DNA of 64,000 nucleotides from Alistipes sp. (GTDB lineage Bacteria; Bacteroidota; Bacteroidia; Bacteroidales; Rikenellaceae): contig JAFTOU010000006.1 in the NCBI GenBank assembly GCA_017463615.1, forward strand, positions 1-64,000, in the 5' to 3' direction. Both the position numbers and the translations under genes were made by a program. This document shows positions 36,193-45,338 of this stretch, piece by piece (positions within the stretch are counted from its first letter, which is position 1; each line of letters opens with the position of its first letter). The notes beneath the pieces were generated by a model. The model was not told where the DNA came from. It saw nothing but the letters and a program-made list of their open reading frames with translations, and ran no database searches.

Positions 36193-37218
36193 ATGAAGAG
36201 AATTTTCAATTCGCTGCTTGTTGTAAGTGCATTGGCAGCAGTATCTTGTGGCTCAGGCAAGAGCACAAAGAGCACCGAGGCGGTTGCTGAGGTTGTTATT
36301 CCAAAGGTTGAGGTGGCAACTGTTGCTGCAAGAGATGTTGAGCAGCAGGTAATCTTTACTGGAAATGTTGAGGCAGAGGCTGTGAATAATATCGCGCCAC
36401 AGTCACCACGCCGTATCAAGGAGATTCGCTACGATGTGGGTGACCATGTGCGTAAGGGCGATGTGCTTGTAAGACTTGAGAACTCTGCGCTGGTGCAGGC
36501 TAAGGCTCAGATGGAGAATAGCAAGATTGAGTACGAGCGTACCGAGGAGCTCTACAAGATTGGTGGCGCATCTAAGTCGGAGTACGACGCTCGCAGCCTG
36601 CAGTACGAGGTTGCTAAGGCAACTTACGAGAACCTGCTGGAGAATACAACTCTCATCGCTCCTATCTCAGGTATCGTTACCGCTCGTAACTATGATAAGG
36701 ACGATATGACTGGTGGTCTTCCAGTGCTTGTTATTCAGCAGATTCGCCCAGTGAAGATTATGATTAACATCTCTGAGAACCTCTTTGCTAAGGTGCGCAA
36801 GGGTATGAAGGTATATGTGACCCTTGAGGCTTATGGCGACGAGCAGTTCAGCGGCTCTATCTCTCGTATCTATCCTACTATCAACAACGCAACCCGCACA
36901 TTTGCTGCTGAGGTTACCATTCCAAACAACGACGAGCGTGTTCGCCCAGGTATGTTTGCTCGCGTAACACTCCCTTATGCAAATATCAACCGCGTAGTTG
37001 CTCCAGACCGTGCTGTAAACAAGCTGATGGGTAGCGGTGACCGCTATGTATATGTGCTTGAGGCAGATGGTACTGTTCGCTACTCAAAGGTTGAGCTTGG
37101 TCGCCGTATGGGTGCCGAGTGGGAGATTACCTCAGGCCTTGAGAGCGGTCAGACCGTAGTTGTTAAGGGTCAGACAGCACTGACAAATGGTTGCAAGGTT
37201 GAGGTTGTAAATAAGTAG
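36193..37218 (+). CDS. RND efflux periplasmic adaptor (membrane fusion protein), lipoprotein
   Basis: 341 aa. The lipoprotein signal ends at the Cys of A-V-S-C-G-S. The barrel-sandwich lipoyl halves (around G-D-H-V-R-K-G-D-V-L-V and L-I-A-P-I-S-G-I-V), a short helical hairpin and a beta-barrel domain are in the usual order. It couples the TolC channel to the RND pump. Codon use is more T-ending than in tetR, which suggests strong expression. Its leader is the right end of the MITE-like element. Confidence 0.93.
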   Translation: MKRIFNSLLVVSALAAVSCGSGKSTKSTEAVAEVVIPKVEVATVAARDVEQQVIFTGNVEAEAVNNIAPQSPRRIKEIRYDVGDHVRKGDVLVRLENSALVQAKAQMENSKIEYERTEELYKIGGASKSEYDARSLQYEVAKATYENLLENTTLIAPISGIVTARNYDKDDMTGGLPVLVIQQIRPVKIMINISENLFAKVRKGMKVYVTLEAYGDEQFSGSISRIYPTINNATRTFAAEVTIPNNDERVRPGMFARVTLPYANINRVVAPDRAVNKLMGSGDRYVYVLEADGTVRYSKVELGRRMGAEWEITSGLESGQTVVVKGQTALTNGCKVEVVNK

Positions 37219-37244
37219 TAGATTGCTAAACGGAGTAAATTACG

Positions 37245-40200
37245 ATGAATATTTATAAGTCAGCAGTTAATAACCCGATTACGACGATACTTGTCTTTGT
37301 CGCCGTTGCGCTGTTCGGTATCTTCTCGTTGGTAAAGTTGCCTATCGACTTTATGCCACGAATTGATACACCATATATCATGGTTATCACAGCCTATCCG
37401 GGTGCAAGTGCAGAGGATATTGAGGAGAATGTCTCCAAGCCTCTGGAGAACTCCCTTAATGGAGTTGAGAATCTGAAGCATATCTCGTCTCGCTCAAAGG
37501 AGAATATATCTGTAGTATCTCTCCAGTTTGAGTACGGTACAGATAACGATGTTGCTACAAACGATGTGCGCGACAAACTGGATATGGCAAAGAATAACCT
37601 GCCAGACGAGGTTAATAACCCTATCCTGTTTAAGTTCTCCACCGACGAGATGCCTATCATGCTGCTCTCTGTTAAGGCAGAGGAGAGCTGGAGTGGACTC
37701 TATAAGATTATTGACGAGCAGGTAGCAACCCCACTTGCGCGTGTAGGTGGTGTGGGTACCGTATCTGTGCAGGGTATCCCTGAGCGTCAGATTCAGGTGT
37801 ACTGCGACCCTTACAAGTTGGAGGCTTATGGCCTTACTATTGAGGGTATTGCGCAGATTATCGGCATGGAGAACCGCTCTATTCCTGCAGGTCAGATTGA
37901 TATCGGTTCAAACACCTACTCAATGCGTGTAGACCACGAGTTTACGGGCGTTGAGGAGCTTGAGCGACTTGTTGTAAGCACCCGCAATGGTGTGAATGTG
38001 TACCTTGGCGATGTTGCTACGGTGAAGGATACCGAGCAGGAGCGTGCTCAGGAGGTTTATAACAATGGCGAGCGTACAGGTCTGATGGTTATCCAGAAGC
38101 AGACTGGCGCAAATGCGGTGCAGATTTCAAAGGATGTTAAGAAGTCGCTGGAGAAGATTATGCCTTCGCTGCCTTCGGATATCCGTATCACTCCGGTAGT
38201 TGATACTGCGGATAATATCCTTGATACAGCCTCTTCGCTGGTAGATACCATTATGGTAACCTTTATTGTGGTTATGTTTGTGGTTATGATGATGCTCGGT
38301 CGCTGGCGTGCAATGTTTATCATCATCCTCACAATCCCAATCTCAATGCTCTCGGCGTTGATATATCTGCTCTTTACCGACCAGTCGCTCAATGTGGTTA
38401 CTATGTCATCACTCTCTATCTCTATCGGTATGGTGGTGGATAACGCTATTGTGGTGCTGGAGAATATTACTACCCATGTAGACCGTGGCTCGCGCGTGAA
38501 GCAGGCTGCTATCTTCGCAACCAAGGAGGTGGGTCTGTCAATCATCGCATCTACGCTCACTACTCTGGCTGTATTCTTGCCGCTGACTATGATTGACGGT
38601 ATGGCGGGCGTTATGTTCACCCCAATGGGTTGGATGGTAACTATCACCCTTACCGTATCTATGGCCGCTGCGCTTACCTTCACTCCGGTGCTCTGCTCGC
38701 TCATCATGAAGCAGAACCCTAAGAAGTCAAGCCTGCAGAAGTATGTAGATGCCGCTATGGGTTGGTTGGATAATGTATACGAGAAGGCTCTGTACTGGTG
38801 CGTAACACACCGTAAGACCTTTATCGTTGGCTCGTTGGCGCTCTTTGCAGGCGTTGTGGTGCTTATCGCTCCGCAGGTGAAGACCGAGTTCTTCCCTATG
38901 CAGGATAACGGTCGTATCTCTGTGAAGATTAAGCTGCCTGTAGGTACTCGTCAGGAGATTACCCGCGACCTTGCTCTGCGTATCAGCGAGCAGTTCAAGC
39001 AGAACTATCCAGAGATTACCGTGCTCAACGCAACCCTCGGTGTGCCAGATACAGATAATGCCTTTGCATCTATCCAGGAGAATGGTACTCACTATATCTC
39101 GTTCAACATCACCCTGACTAAGAAGACTGAGCGTGAGCGTGGTCTGGCAGAGATTGGTGACCTTATGCGTAAGGATTTGGATGGCTACTCGGAGATTCGT
39201 ACCTACGAGGTCGTAGAGACTGGTCAGGGCGGAGGTGCTGGTGGTCAGAGTAAGGTAGATATCGAGCTCTATGGCTACGATTTTGAGACTACCGACCGCA
39301 TCGCTGCCGAGATTAAGGAGAAGATGCTCGGCGTTGAGGGTTGTACCGAGGTTACAATCTCTCGTGAGGAGTATACCCCTGAGTATCAGGTTGTTTTTGA
39401 CCGTGAGAAACTCGCTATGCACGGCCTTAATGTCGCTACAGCGGGTACCTACCTCCGTAACCGCGTAAATGGTGCTACAGCATCTTACTTCCGCGAGGAG
39501 GGTGAGGAGTACGACATCCTTGTTCGTTACGACCGCCCATTCCGTGAGTCGCTGGAGGAGATTGAGAATATCACCCTCTACAATGCAACCAATGGCGCCG
39601 CTATCAAGATTCGCGATGTGGCAACGGTTGTTGAGTCTCAGGCTCCGCCAACCATTGAGCGTAAGGACCGTTCTCGTTATGTGAAGATTTCGGGCTCTGT
39701 AGGTCACGGTTATGCTATGTCCGATATCGTTGCAGGTACTGTGGCAGAGCTCAATAAGATGGATCTGCCTGCAGGTATCACTTGGCAGCTCGGTGGCTCT
39801 TACGAGGACCAGATGGATACCTTTGTAGATATGGGTATGCTCTTGGTGCTGATGGTTATCCTCGTGTTCGTGATTATGGCGTCGCAGTTTGAGTCGCTCA
39901 AGTACCCATTCGTAATTATGTTCTCTATGCCATTCGCTATCGTGGGTGTGCTGTTGGGTCTGTGGCTCTCTAATACCGCTCTGGGCGTTATGGGTCTGCT
40001 CGGTGTGCTGATGCTGGTGGGTATCGTGGTAAACAACGGTATCGTACTTGTGGACTACACCCGACTGCTTGTAGGCCGTAAGATACCTATCGTAGATGCT
40101 GCTGTGGCAGGTGGTAAGTCGCGTCTGCGTCCAATCCTGATGACCACTATGACAACCGTGCTGGGTATGGTCCCTATGGCTGTAGGTAATGGCGTAGGTT

Positions 40201-40343
40201 CGGAGATGTGGAACTCTATGGGTATGGTAGTGGCTTGGGGTCTGTCGTTCTCAACACTGGTAACCCTCTTCCTTATCCCAGTACTGTTCACATGGATGGC
40301 ACTGCGCGACGAGCGTAAGGCAGCTAAGAAACTCGCACAATAA
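37245..40343 (+). CDS. RND efflux permease (AcrB/HAE1 type)
   Basis: 1032 aa, full length for the family. Twelve membrane spans with two large periplasmic loops are expected. The TM4 region reads S-I-G-M-V-V-D-N-A-I-V-V-L-E-N and keeps one of the two proton-relay aspartates of AcrB (the second position is Asn). It expels hydrophobic drugs, bile acids or similar compounds by proton antiport. It starts 26 bp after the adaptor. Confidence 0.95.
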   Translation: MNIYKSAVNNPITTILVFVAVALFGIFSLVKLPIDFMPRIDTPYIMVITAYPGASAEDIEENVSKPLENSLNGVENLKHISSRSKENISVVSLQFEYGTDNDVATNDVRDKLDMAKNNLPDEVNNPILFKFSTDEMPIMLLSVKAEESWSGLYKIIDEQVATPLARVGGVGTVSVQGIPERQIQVYCDPYKLEAYGLTIEGIAQIIGMENRSIPAGQIDIGSNTYSMRVDHEFTGVEELERLVVSTRNGVNVYLGDVATVKDTEQERAQEVYNNGERTGLMVIQKQTGANAVQISKDVKKSLEKIMPSLPSDIRITPVVDTADNILDTASSLVDTIMVTFIVVMFVVMMMLGRWRAMFIIILTIPISMLSALIYLLFTDQSLNVVTMSSLSISIGMVVDNAIVVLENITTHVDRGSRVKQAAIFATKEVGLSIIASTLTTLAVFLPLTMIDGMAGVMFTPMGWMVTITLTVSMAAALTFTPVLCSLIMKQNPKKSSLQKYVDAAMGWLDNVYEKALYWCVTHRKTFIVGSLALFAGVVVLIAPQVKTEFFPMQDNGRISVKIKLPVGTRQEITRDLALRISEQFKQNYPEITVLNATLGVPDTDNAFASIQENGTHYISFNITLTKKTERERGLAEIGDLMRKDLDGYSEIRTYEVVETGQGGGAGGQSKVDIELYGYDFETTDRIAAEIKEKMLGVEGCTEVTISREEYTPEYQVVFDREKLAMHGLNVATAGTYLRNRVNGATASYFREEGEEYDILVRYDRPFRESLEEIENITLYNATNGAAIKIRDVATVVESQAPPTIERKDRSRYVKISGSVGHGYAMSDIVAGTVAELNKMDLPAGITWQLGGSYEDQMDTFVDMGMLLVLMVILVFVIMASQFESLKYPFVIMFSMPFAIVGVLLGLWLSNTALGVMGLLGVLMLVGIVVNNGIVLVDYTRLLVGRKIPIVDAAVAGGKSRLRPILMTTMTTVLGMVPMAVGNGVGSEMWNSMGMVVAWGLSFSTLVTLFLIPVLFTWMALRDERKAAKKLAQ

Positions 40344-40355
40344 ACCGTAGAAATT

Positions 40356-40649
40356 ATGAAAGCAATATTTATATCTTGTAATCAGGCGCTGTACGACGAG
40401 GTACAGCAGGCTATGGAGCAGCTCGGTATTCACGGATATACTGCCGTGGAGGAGCTTATGGGTAGCGGTACTACTACCGGCGAGCCACACTTGGGCTCAA
40501 CCACTTGGCCTACATTGAACTCTGCACTGCTTACCATTGTGGAGGACGAGAAGTGCGCTCCGCTGATGTCGGCTCTCAAGGCTCTTGACGACGCTAACTC
40601 TCAGCTCGGCCTTCGCGCCTTCTGGTGGGAGGTTGGCGGAACACTCTAA
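40356..40649 (+). CDS. Small PII-like protein at the end of the RND operon
   Basis: 97 aa, soluble. The pattern of beta-alpha-beta elements (M-K-A-I-F-I-S-C-N, a helix with L-Y-D-E-V-Q-Q-A-M, then an acidic loop and I-V-E-D-E-K) resembles the ferredoxin-like PII fold, and similar small proteins (DUF3240-like) accompany metal RND pumps in other bacteria. It follows the permease by 12 bp. It may regulate or sense for the pump; nucleotide or metal binding is not shown by the sequence. Confidence 0.6.
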   Translation: MKAIFISCNQALYDEVQQAMEQLGIHGYTAVEELMGSGTTTGEPHLGSTTWPTLNSALLTIVEDEKCAPLMSALKALDDANSQLGLRAFWWEVGGTL

Positions 40650-40667
40650 AGGACAAGGTGCTAAATG

Positions 40668-40700
40668 GAGGTGCGTGTTTGACATGCACCTCTTTTTTTG
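40668..40700 (+). terminator. Terminator of the efflux operon
   Basis: GAGGTGC (40668-40674) pairs with GCACCTC (40686-40692), followed by seven T residues. The T run also forms the -33 box of the next promoter. Confidence 0.85.
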
Positions 40701-40719
40701 TATATAGAGCTAAATTTAC

Positions 40720-40727
40720 TATCTTTG
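40720..40727 (+). promoter_or_regulatory. Promoter of the barrel-protein/phosphoesterase pair
   Basis: TATCTTTG with TTTG at 40697-40700, spaced 19 bp. The ATG at 40732 follows by 4 bp, so the transcript is probably leaderless. Confidence 0.65.
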
Positions 40728-40731
40728 TATT

Positions 40732-41409
40732 ATGATGCGACTTGTGGGACGAATAGTGACGATGCTGCTGCTCCTGCTCTTCTCGGGCGTGTGCGTTGCA
40801 CAGCAGGGCGAGGTGGTGCTGAGGCTTCAGGGTGGCGATAATGCCGCCTTTGGGGGCTTTGGCGTGGCGCAGCTGCAGGGTAGCTATAGCCTTGAGCGCC
40901 ACTTTAAGGCCTGCGCAGGTGTGGGGTATAACACCATCGGTCGCACAGCTGTGGAGGCAAGACCTGCATATTTCCACAATCTTAACTTCGGTAGCCTTCG
41001 TGCGGAACTTATGCTCCACTATGTCCGTCAGGGTGCTGTAAATAACGGCGCACTTGGTGTGGGCGTAGGCTTTGAGTGCCCGTATGTGTGGGCTACGATA
41101 GGATATTACCACCGCCAGATGTGGGCAGAGGGGTCACAGGTCGCCGAGCCGTTCAATATCTACTACGAGCTGGGTATCAACTGCCTACCGAAACTCGAGC
41201 GGTGGGACTTGAGGGTTGTATTCTCAAATAGCCGCCTGCTGGAGCTGGAGCGACACTACCAACCCTCGCTCTATGTGGATGGGTGGTGGTATGCGACAAC
41301 GCATATAGGCGTTATGGTGGGCATCGGCTATAAACCGGCGGGTATGTTCAATATCACGACCGACTATTATCAACTAAATGGGCAGGTGGGCTTATGTTAC
41401 AGATGGTAA
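40732..41409 (+). CDS. Outer membrane beta-barrel-like protein, function unknown
   Basis: 225 aa. A signal peptide (about 1-24, V-C-V-A-Q) precedes alternating aromatic/glycine strands and a C-terminal aromatic end (Y-R-W) typical of small outer membrane barrels. I do not recognise a specific family. ATG codons at 40732 and 40735 are both possible starts. It overlaps the following phosphoesterase gene by 16 bp (or 7 bp if that gene starts at 41403). Confidence 0.6.
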   Translation: MMRLVGRIVTMLLLLLFSGVCVAQQGEVVLRLQGGDNAAFGGFGVAQLQGSYSLERHFKACAGVGYNTIGRTAVEARPAYFHNLNFGSLRAELMLHYVRQGAVNNGALGVGVGFECPYVWATIGYYHRQMWAEGSQVAEPFNIYYELGINCLPKLERWDLRVVFSNSRLLELERHYQPSLYVDGWWYATTHIGVMVGIGYKPAGMFNITTDYYQLNGQVGLCYRW

Positions 41410-42263
41410 AGCGTATATTCAGTGTTGCTCTCGCCCTGCTGCTTGTGGGCTGCGACTCGGTTGATATTAAGGGACTTATAGTGCCGGTGAGCGATAGCGT
41501 TAACCGCCGCTGCGAGCAGAGTCTGGCGATGTGTGGCGATGGCGCTTATGCCACCTTTACGGCCGAGAGCGAGCAGTATGACATCTATGTCGCCGCCGAT
41601 ACTCATGTGGCAGATACGGCGAAGAATCTGCAGCAGTTTGTGGATATTGTTCGTGCTGACGGCACCGCTCCATTCGGATATATGGTGGGCGACTGCATTG
41701 ATAAGCGCGGGCAGATGGAGCTATATGTCAGCGCGTTGCAACAGCGGGATGGGCAACAGTATAGCCAGCCGATACTCTCGGCGTTAGGCAACCACGACCT
41801 CTTCTTTGACGGCTGGGACTCCTTCCGCGAGCTTGTAGGCCCTTCGGTCTACTGGTTTGAGGCGGTACATCCGTCGGGTCGCGACCTATTTATCACCCTT
41901 GACTCGGCAAGTGGCACGCTGGGCAGGGTGCAGACCGCTTGGCTCAAGCGCCTGCTTAGGGAGCAGCGCGACAGTTATTGCCACTGCGTAATCTTCTCGC
42001 ATGTAAACCTCTTCTATACCGATAATTCACAGACTGGCTCGGGAAATATGCCCCTTGAGGAGAGTGCGGCGCTGATGCAACTCTTCAGTCAGGCGCGTGT
42101 CTCGCTCGTTGTGCAGGGGCACGACCACTATCGCGAGGATGTGGAGTTTATGGGCGTGCGCTATGTGATTATCGGCACGATGCGCGACGACGCACTATCG
42201 CCAGAGTATGGCCATATAACCCTAACTGAGCAGGGCGTAGATGTTGAGTGGCGAGAGTTTTAG
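41394..42263 (+). CDS. Calcineurin-like metallophosphoesterase, lipoprotein
   Basis: 289 aa, or 286 aa if the ATG at 41403 is used. The lipoprotein signal ends at Cys20 (L-L-V-G-C). The metal-binding motifs of the family are in order: D-T-H (about 65-67), G-D-C-I-D (about 99), G-N-H-D (about 132), a F-S-H block (about 201) and G-H-D-H (about 242). It hydrolyses phosphomono- or diesters with a dinuclear metal centre, here in the envelope. It is translationally coupled to the barrel protein and ends just before a bidirectional terminator. Confidence 0.87.
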   Translation: MLQMVKRIFSVALALLLVGCDSVDIKGLIVPVSDSVNRRCEQSLAMCGDGAYATFTAESEQYDIYVAADTHVADTAKNLQQFVDIVRADGTAPFGYMVGDCIDKRGQMELYVSALQQRDGQQYSQPILSALGNHDLFFDGWDSFRELVGPSVYWFEAVHPSGRDLFITLDSASGTLGRVQTAWLKRLLREQRDSYCHCVIFSHVNLFYTDNSQTGSGNMPLEESAALMQLFSQARVSLVVQGHDHYREDVEFMGVRYVIIGTMRDDALSPEYGHITLTEQGVDVEWREF

Positions 42264-42279
42264 AGGGCGTAACTTGTTG

Positions 42280-42322
42280 AAAATTAGGCTCTATCCCGAT
42301 GTGTGGATAGAGCCTAATTTTT
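42280..42322. terminator. Bidirectional terminator between phosphoesterase and AraC genes
   Basis: AAAATTAGGCTCTATCC (42280-42296) pairs perfectly with GGATAGAGCCTAATTTT (42305-42321). The hairpin touches the AraC stop codon (42321-42323) and the nine-C run beyond it. Confidence 0.88.
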
Positions 42323-43136
42323 ACCCCCCCCCTCCGTTTTTGCGGCGATAGGCGTGCGGAGTGAGGTGGTAGTGCTGCTTGAATAGTCGTATGAAGTGCG
42401 AGGTGTGGCTGAAGGAGCATATCTCGCCAATCTGCGTAATGGTTAGGGCGGTGGAGAGTAGCAGCGCGCGGGCGAGGTGTATACGCTGCTCAACCTGCCA
42501 CTTGTGAGGCGTGGCGTTGAATAGCTCGCGAAATTGGCTCTTGAAGGTCGTTGCGCTACAGTTGTTCTGCTCCGCTAAGTGCTCTATGGTGGCATTGCTG
42601 AGCAGCGAGCCGTGTATGTGGCTGACAAACCGCGCTCGCTCTATCTCGGCGCGGTTGAATAGCTTGCCGCAGATGGGACAGCACTGGTTTCGCAGTAGCT
42701 GGTGCATCAGATTGGTGATATGTGCCGAGGTGCCTCTGTGGGATATGCAGGCTTGGATTGTGGATAGCAGGGCATTGACGCTATCCTTTGTCGGGTTGCA
42801 GACCAACACGCTCGTTGAGGCGGTGCAGCAGCTGCTCTGCGGACGGGAGAAGAGAAACTCTTCGTCGTTGTTAATCAGGCTAACCAACGCCCGCTGTACT
42901 ATCTGGGGTGTAATCTCTATAGTTACAGCCTTGAAGGGGTTGCCGTCGCTATCGGGACTATCAACAGCGTAGTGCAAACCCTCGCAGAGGAGAAATATCT
43001 TTCCGTGGCCAATCTCTACGCAGTGGTTGGCGCTATATACCATCATCGTCCCGCTGGCTACAATTCCGAGCAACTTATGTTTTAGGTTCAGCACCTTACC
43101 ACCCTCTATCTTCGCCACTCTGCTAATGTGTGTCAT
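42321..43136 (-). CDS. AraC-family transcriptional regulator
   Basis: 271 aa. The C-terminal double helix-turn-helix is clear (Y-H-L-T-P-H-A-Y-R-R at the end, T-Q-I-G-E-I-C-S-F before it). The N-terminal part is a cupin-like sensor. A central C-P-I-C-G-K-L-F (about 157-164) gives a Cys pair not usual for the family and perhaps metal-binding. The gene ends in GGA followed by nine G residues and TAA, so the protein ends in four glycines and slippage would extend it. The regulated genes are unknown; the phosphoesterase pair converges on it. Confidence 0.88.
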   Translation of the reverse strand: MTHISRVAKIEGGKVLNLKHKLLGIVASGTMMVYSANHCVEIGHGKIFLLCEGLHYAVDSPDSDGNPFKAVTIEITPQIVQRALVSLINNDEEFLFSRPQSSCCTASTSVLVCNPTKDSVNALLSTIQACISHRGTSAHITNLMHQLLRNQCCPICGKLFNRAEIERARFVSHIHGSLLSNATIEHLAEQNNCSATTFKSQFRELFNATPHKWQVEQRIHLARALLLSTALTITQIGEICSFSHTSHFIRLFKQHYHLTPHAYRRKNGGGG

Positions 43137-43161
43137 AGATGCAAAGTTTTTGTTCGGTTGG

Positions 43162-43169
43162 CAAAATTA
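43162..43169 (-). promoter_or_regulatory. Possible -7 box of the AraC gene
   Basis: Reverse-strand TAATTTTG matches TAnnTTTG and lies 26 bp upstream of the start at 43136. No convincing -33 box. Confidence 0.35.
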
Positions 43170-43300
43170 GCAGATGCGGGACAAATAACAATATTATTTA
43201 GGCTGAAAGTTATATGTCGTAAATCGCGCCGTTTGGGTGGTGTTTATGGCTATTGGTTATTGTATGATGTCTGAAATGGTGTAAAATAGGGTGGTGGGTT

Positions 43301-43330
43301 AAATTACAAACTAAGTTTGTAATTTTATTT
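43301..43330 (+). terminator. AT-rich hairpin in the AraC-OmpA/TPR spacer
   Basis: AAATTACAAAC (43301-43311) pairs with GTTTGTAATTT (43315-43325), followed by TATTTT. No plus-strand gene ends here, so its role is unclear. The rest of 43170-43367 shows nothing else. Confidence 0.45.
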
Positions 43331-43367
43331 TACTATGGCGGGGCATACAAACTAAGATAAAAAGAGT

Positions 43368-43457
43368 GGGAACTGCATCAGTTCCCTCCCATCACAAAAA
43401 AAGGGGAGGCTCTTCACCCCACCCTTAAAAAAAGAGGGGACCTTACACAGCCCCCTC
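43368..43457 (-). terminator. Tandem terminators of the OmpA/TPR lipoprotein gene
   Basis: Leftward, GAGGGG/CCCCTC (43434-43457) is followed by seven T residues, and a second hairpin, GGGAACTG-loop-CAGTTCCC (43368-43386), is followed by CTCTTTTTATC. Between them is a weaker GGGG-loop-CCCC hairpin beside another T run. Stacked terminators fit a highly expressed gene. Confidence 0.8.
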
Positions 43458-43478
43458 CCTTATTTTGACGGACTCCGA

Positions 43479-45203
43479 TTAGCGGAGAGCAGCAAGGTTT
43501 ACATCCTTAGCAGCCTTCTTTGCCAGAGTAGCGTCCTTCTCGATAGCGCTCTGGAGTGAAGCCTTAGCAGCAGAGATGTTACCCTCCTTAGCAGCGATAA
43601 CTGCGCGCAGGTAGTCAGCCTTAGCGCTCTCGTCGCCGTTGAGGCTATTCTTAGCAGCTGCGAGGTTACCCTCCTGAACCTGTGCGATAGCAGCGTTGTA
43701 ACCCTCAAGGTTGTTTACAGCTGTAGAGTACTCACCCTGAGCAGCAGCAGCCAGTGCCTTAACCTCAGAAGTTGCGCTCTGAGCGTACTGAGCAGCCTTG
43801 TCGGTCTCACCCATTGCAAGGTAAACAAGAGCGTAGTTGTTGTTCAGCTCCTCAGACTTGCTACCAGCCTTAGCAGCGTTGTCAAGAGCAGCGAGTGCAC
43901 CTGCATAGTCGCCCTGCTTAGCAAGAACGATAGCGAGGTTGTTGTAAGCGCGAGCGTCGCCATACTTCTCAGCAGCAGTCTTAAGTGCAGCCTCAGCTAC
44001 AGCAGGCTGAGCCTCAGCGATGTGGAGAAGCTCCTCAAGAGAGAGCTCTGCAGCGCGACCCTGGTTGATGAGCTCAACCATCTCAGCGTCGGTCTTACCA
44101 GTAAGGTCAATAGAGTTTACGATCTGTGCACGACGGAGCTGTGGAAGAACCTCAGTCTTAAGAGCGCTGAATACGCTAGCAAGGTTCTTAATCTCCTTCT
44201 CGCGCTCTGCAGCAGAAGAGTACATGCTCAGAACCTGGAGGATAAGATCCTTATCCTGGATGTCAGAAGCAGCAACAGCAGCCTTGAAACCATCCCAGTC
44301 CTCACCGTAAGCAGCAGCGTCAATGTTCAGACCAGTCTCCTTAAGCAGCTCCTGAACAGCCTTCAGACCGCTCTGGCTACGCTGACCAGCGAGCTTATCG
44401 TTGAACTTCTCAGGACCATCTGGAGAAGCATAACCGTTTACATATACTGTCTGAGCAGCACGGTCGTTGCCAAGGTAGCTCTCTACAGACTGCTTGAGTG
44501 CATTAACATCGTCAGTCTGAGCAGCGTTCTTAGCAAGGCGTGAAGAGTTGATCTTGTAAACCAGGTCAGCAGTTACAACGGTGGTAGTAACATTCTTGTA
44601 GTTGTTAGCCTCTGGAGCCATTACAGATGCGAAATCGAGGTCCTTCTGAAGAGTGTTAAGACCTACAGCAATCTGACGACCGCACTCGCTCTTAAGAGCA
44701 TAAGCAGCCTCATCCTCCTTAGCGATAACAGCGAGCTGCTCCTCAGTGAGGATAGCGCCGTCGTTAGCGTTGATAAGGGTGAACTCCTTGCACTTACCGC
44801 TCTTACACTTAACCTCAACCAGCAGCTTGAGCTCGCAAGCGTCCATAGCAGGCTGATAGTCAAACTCTACATGACGGTTGATAGAGAGAGTCTCCTTGGT
44901 CTTTACAACCATACCGTTAGTGAGCACCTTCTCGCCCTGGAGGAGAAGAGTCTCGCCAGCTACTGCGCCACCCTCAAAGAAGAGGACAGGAGTAACCTTA
45001 AGAGCTGCCTTCTTGTTGAAGTAGTCAGCAGGGATAGATGCAGAGATGTCGGCAGCAATCTTGCCATTGTTGAGAACCAGAACCTCTGGTGTGCAGCTAA
45101 TCTGGATAGCGTCAGGATTCTTCGCCATCTTCTTGAAGCAGTTGCAGCTTGTCATTGTGAGGGCAACAGCCGCTACAGCAATGAGAGTAAAAAATTTCTT
45201 CAT
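43479..45203 (-). CDS. OmpA-like domain and TPR lipoprotein, probably abundant
   Basis: 574 aa from the ATG at 45203; an in-frame ATG at 45242 overlaps the promoter and is rejected. The lipoprotein signal ends at the Cys of T-S-C-N. After a beta-rich N-terminal region, an OmpA-like peptidoglycan-associating segment is suggested by V-Y-V-N-G-Y-A-S-P-D-G-P-E (about 260-272) and L-A-G-Q-R-S-Q. The C-terminal 200 residues are Ala-rich TPR-like repeats (A-Y-N-N-L-A-I-V-L-A-K-Q-G-D). It probably tethers the outer membrane to the cell wall. Codons are highly biased, like SusC. Confidence 0.75.
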   Translation of the reverse strand: MKKFFTLIAVAAVALTMTSCNCFKKMAKNPDAIQISCTPEVLVLNNGKIAADISASIPADYFNKKAALKVTPVLFFEGGAVAGETLLLQGEKVLTNGMVVKTKETLSINRHVEFDYQPAMDACELKLLVEVKCKSGKCKEFTLINANDGAILTEEQLAVIAKEDEAAYALKSECGRQIAVGLNTLQKDLDFASVMAPEANNYKNVTTTVVTADLVYKINSSRLAKNAAQTDDVNALKQSVESYLGNDRAAQTVYVNGYASPDGPEKFNDKLAGQRSQSGLKAVQELLKETGLNIDAAAYGEDWDGFKAAVAASDIQDKDLILQVLSMYSSAAEREKEIKNLASVFSALKTEVLPQLRRAQIVNSIDLTGKTDAEMVELINQGRAAELSLEELLHIAEAQPAVAEAALKTAAEKYGDARAYNNLAIVLAKQGDYAGALAALDNAAKAGSKSEELNNNYALVYLAMGETDKAAQYAQSATSEVKALAAAAQGEYSTAVNNLEGYNAAIAQVQEGNLAAAKNSLNGDESAKADYLRAVIAAKEGNISAAKASLQSAIEKDATLAKKAAKDVNLAALR

Positions 45204-45241
45204 AGTGATATAATATAAAATTAAATAAGTTATTCTGTTCA

Positions 45242-45249
45242 CAAAGGTA
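45242..45249 (-). promoter_or_regulatory. -7 box for the OmpA/TPR gene
   Basis: Reverse-strand TACCTTTG with CAAA (TTTG in sense) at 45273-45276. It gives a leader of about 30 nt to the ATG at 45203. Confidence 0.6.
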
Positions 45250-45338
45250 GTCTTTATTTTTGAAAATTAACACAAAAATGTGGGAAATAGTATAAATTTC
45301 TTGAAAAAAAGTGGAATTTGCGGTGTTTTGGACGCTAA

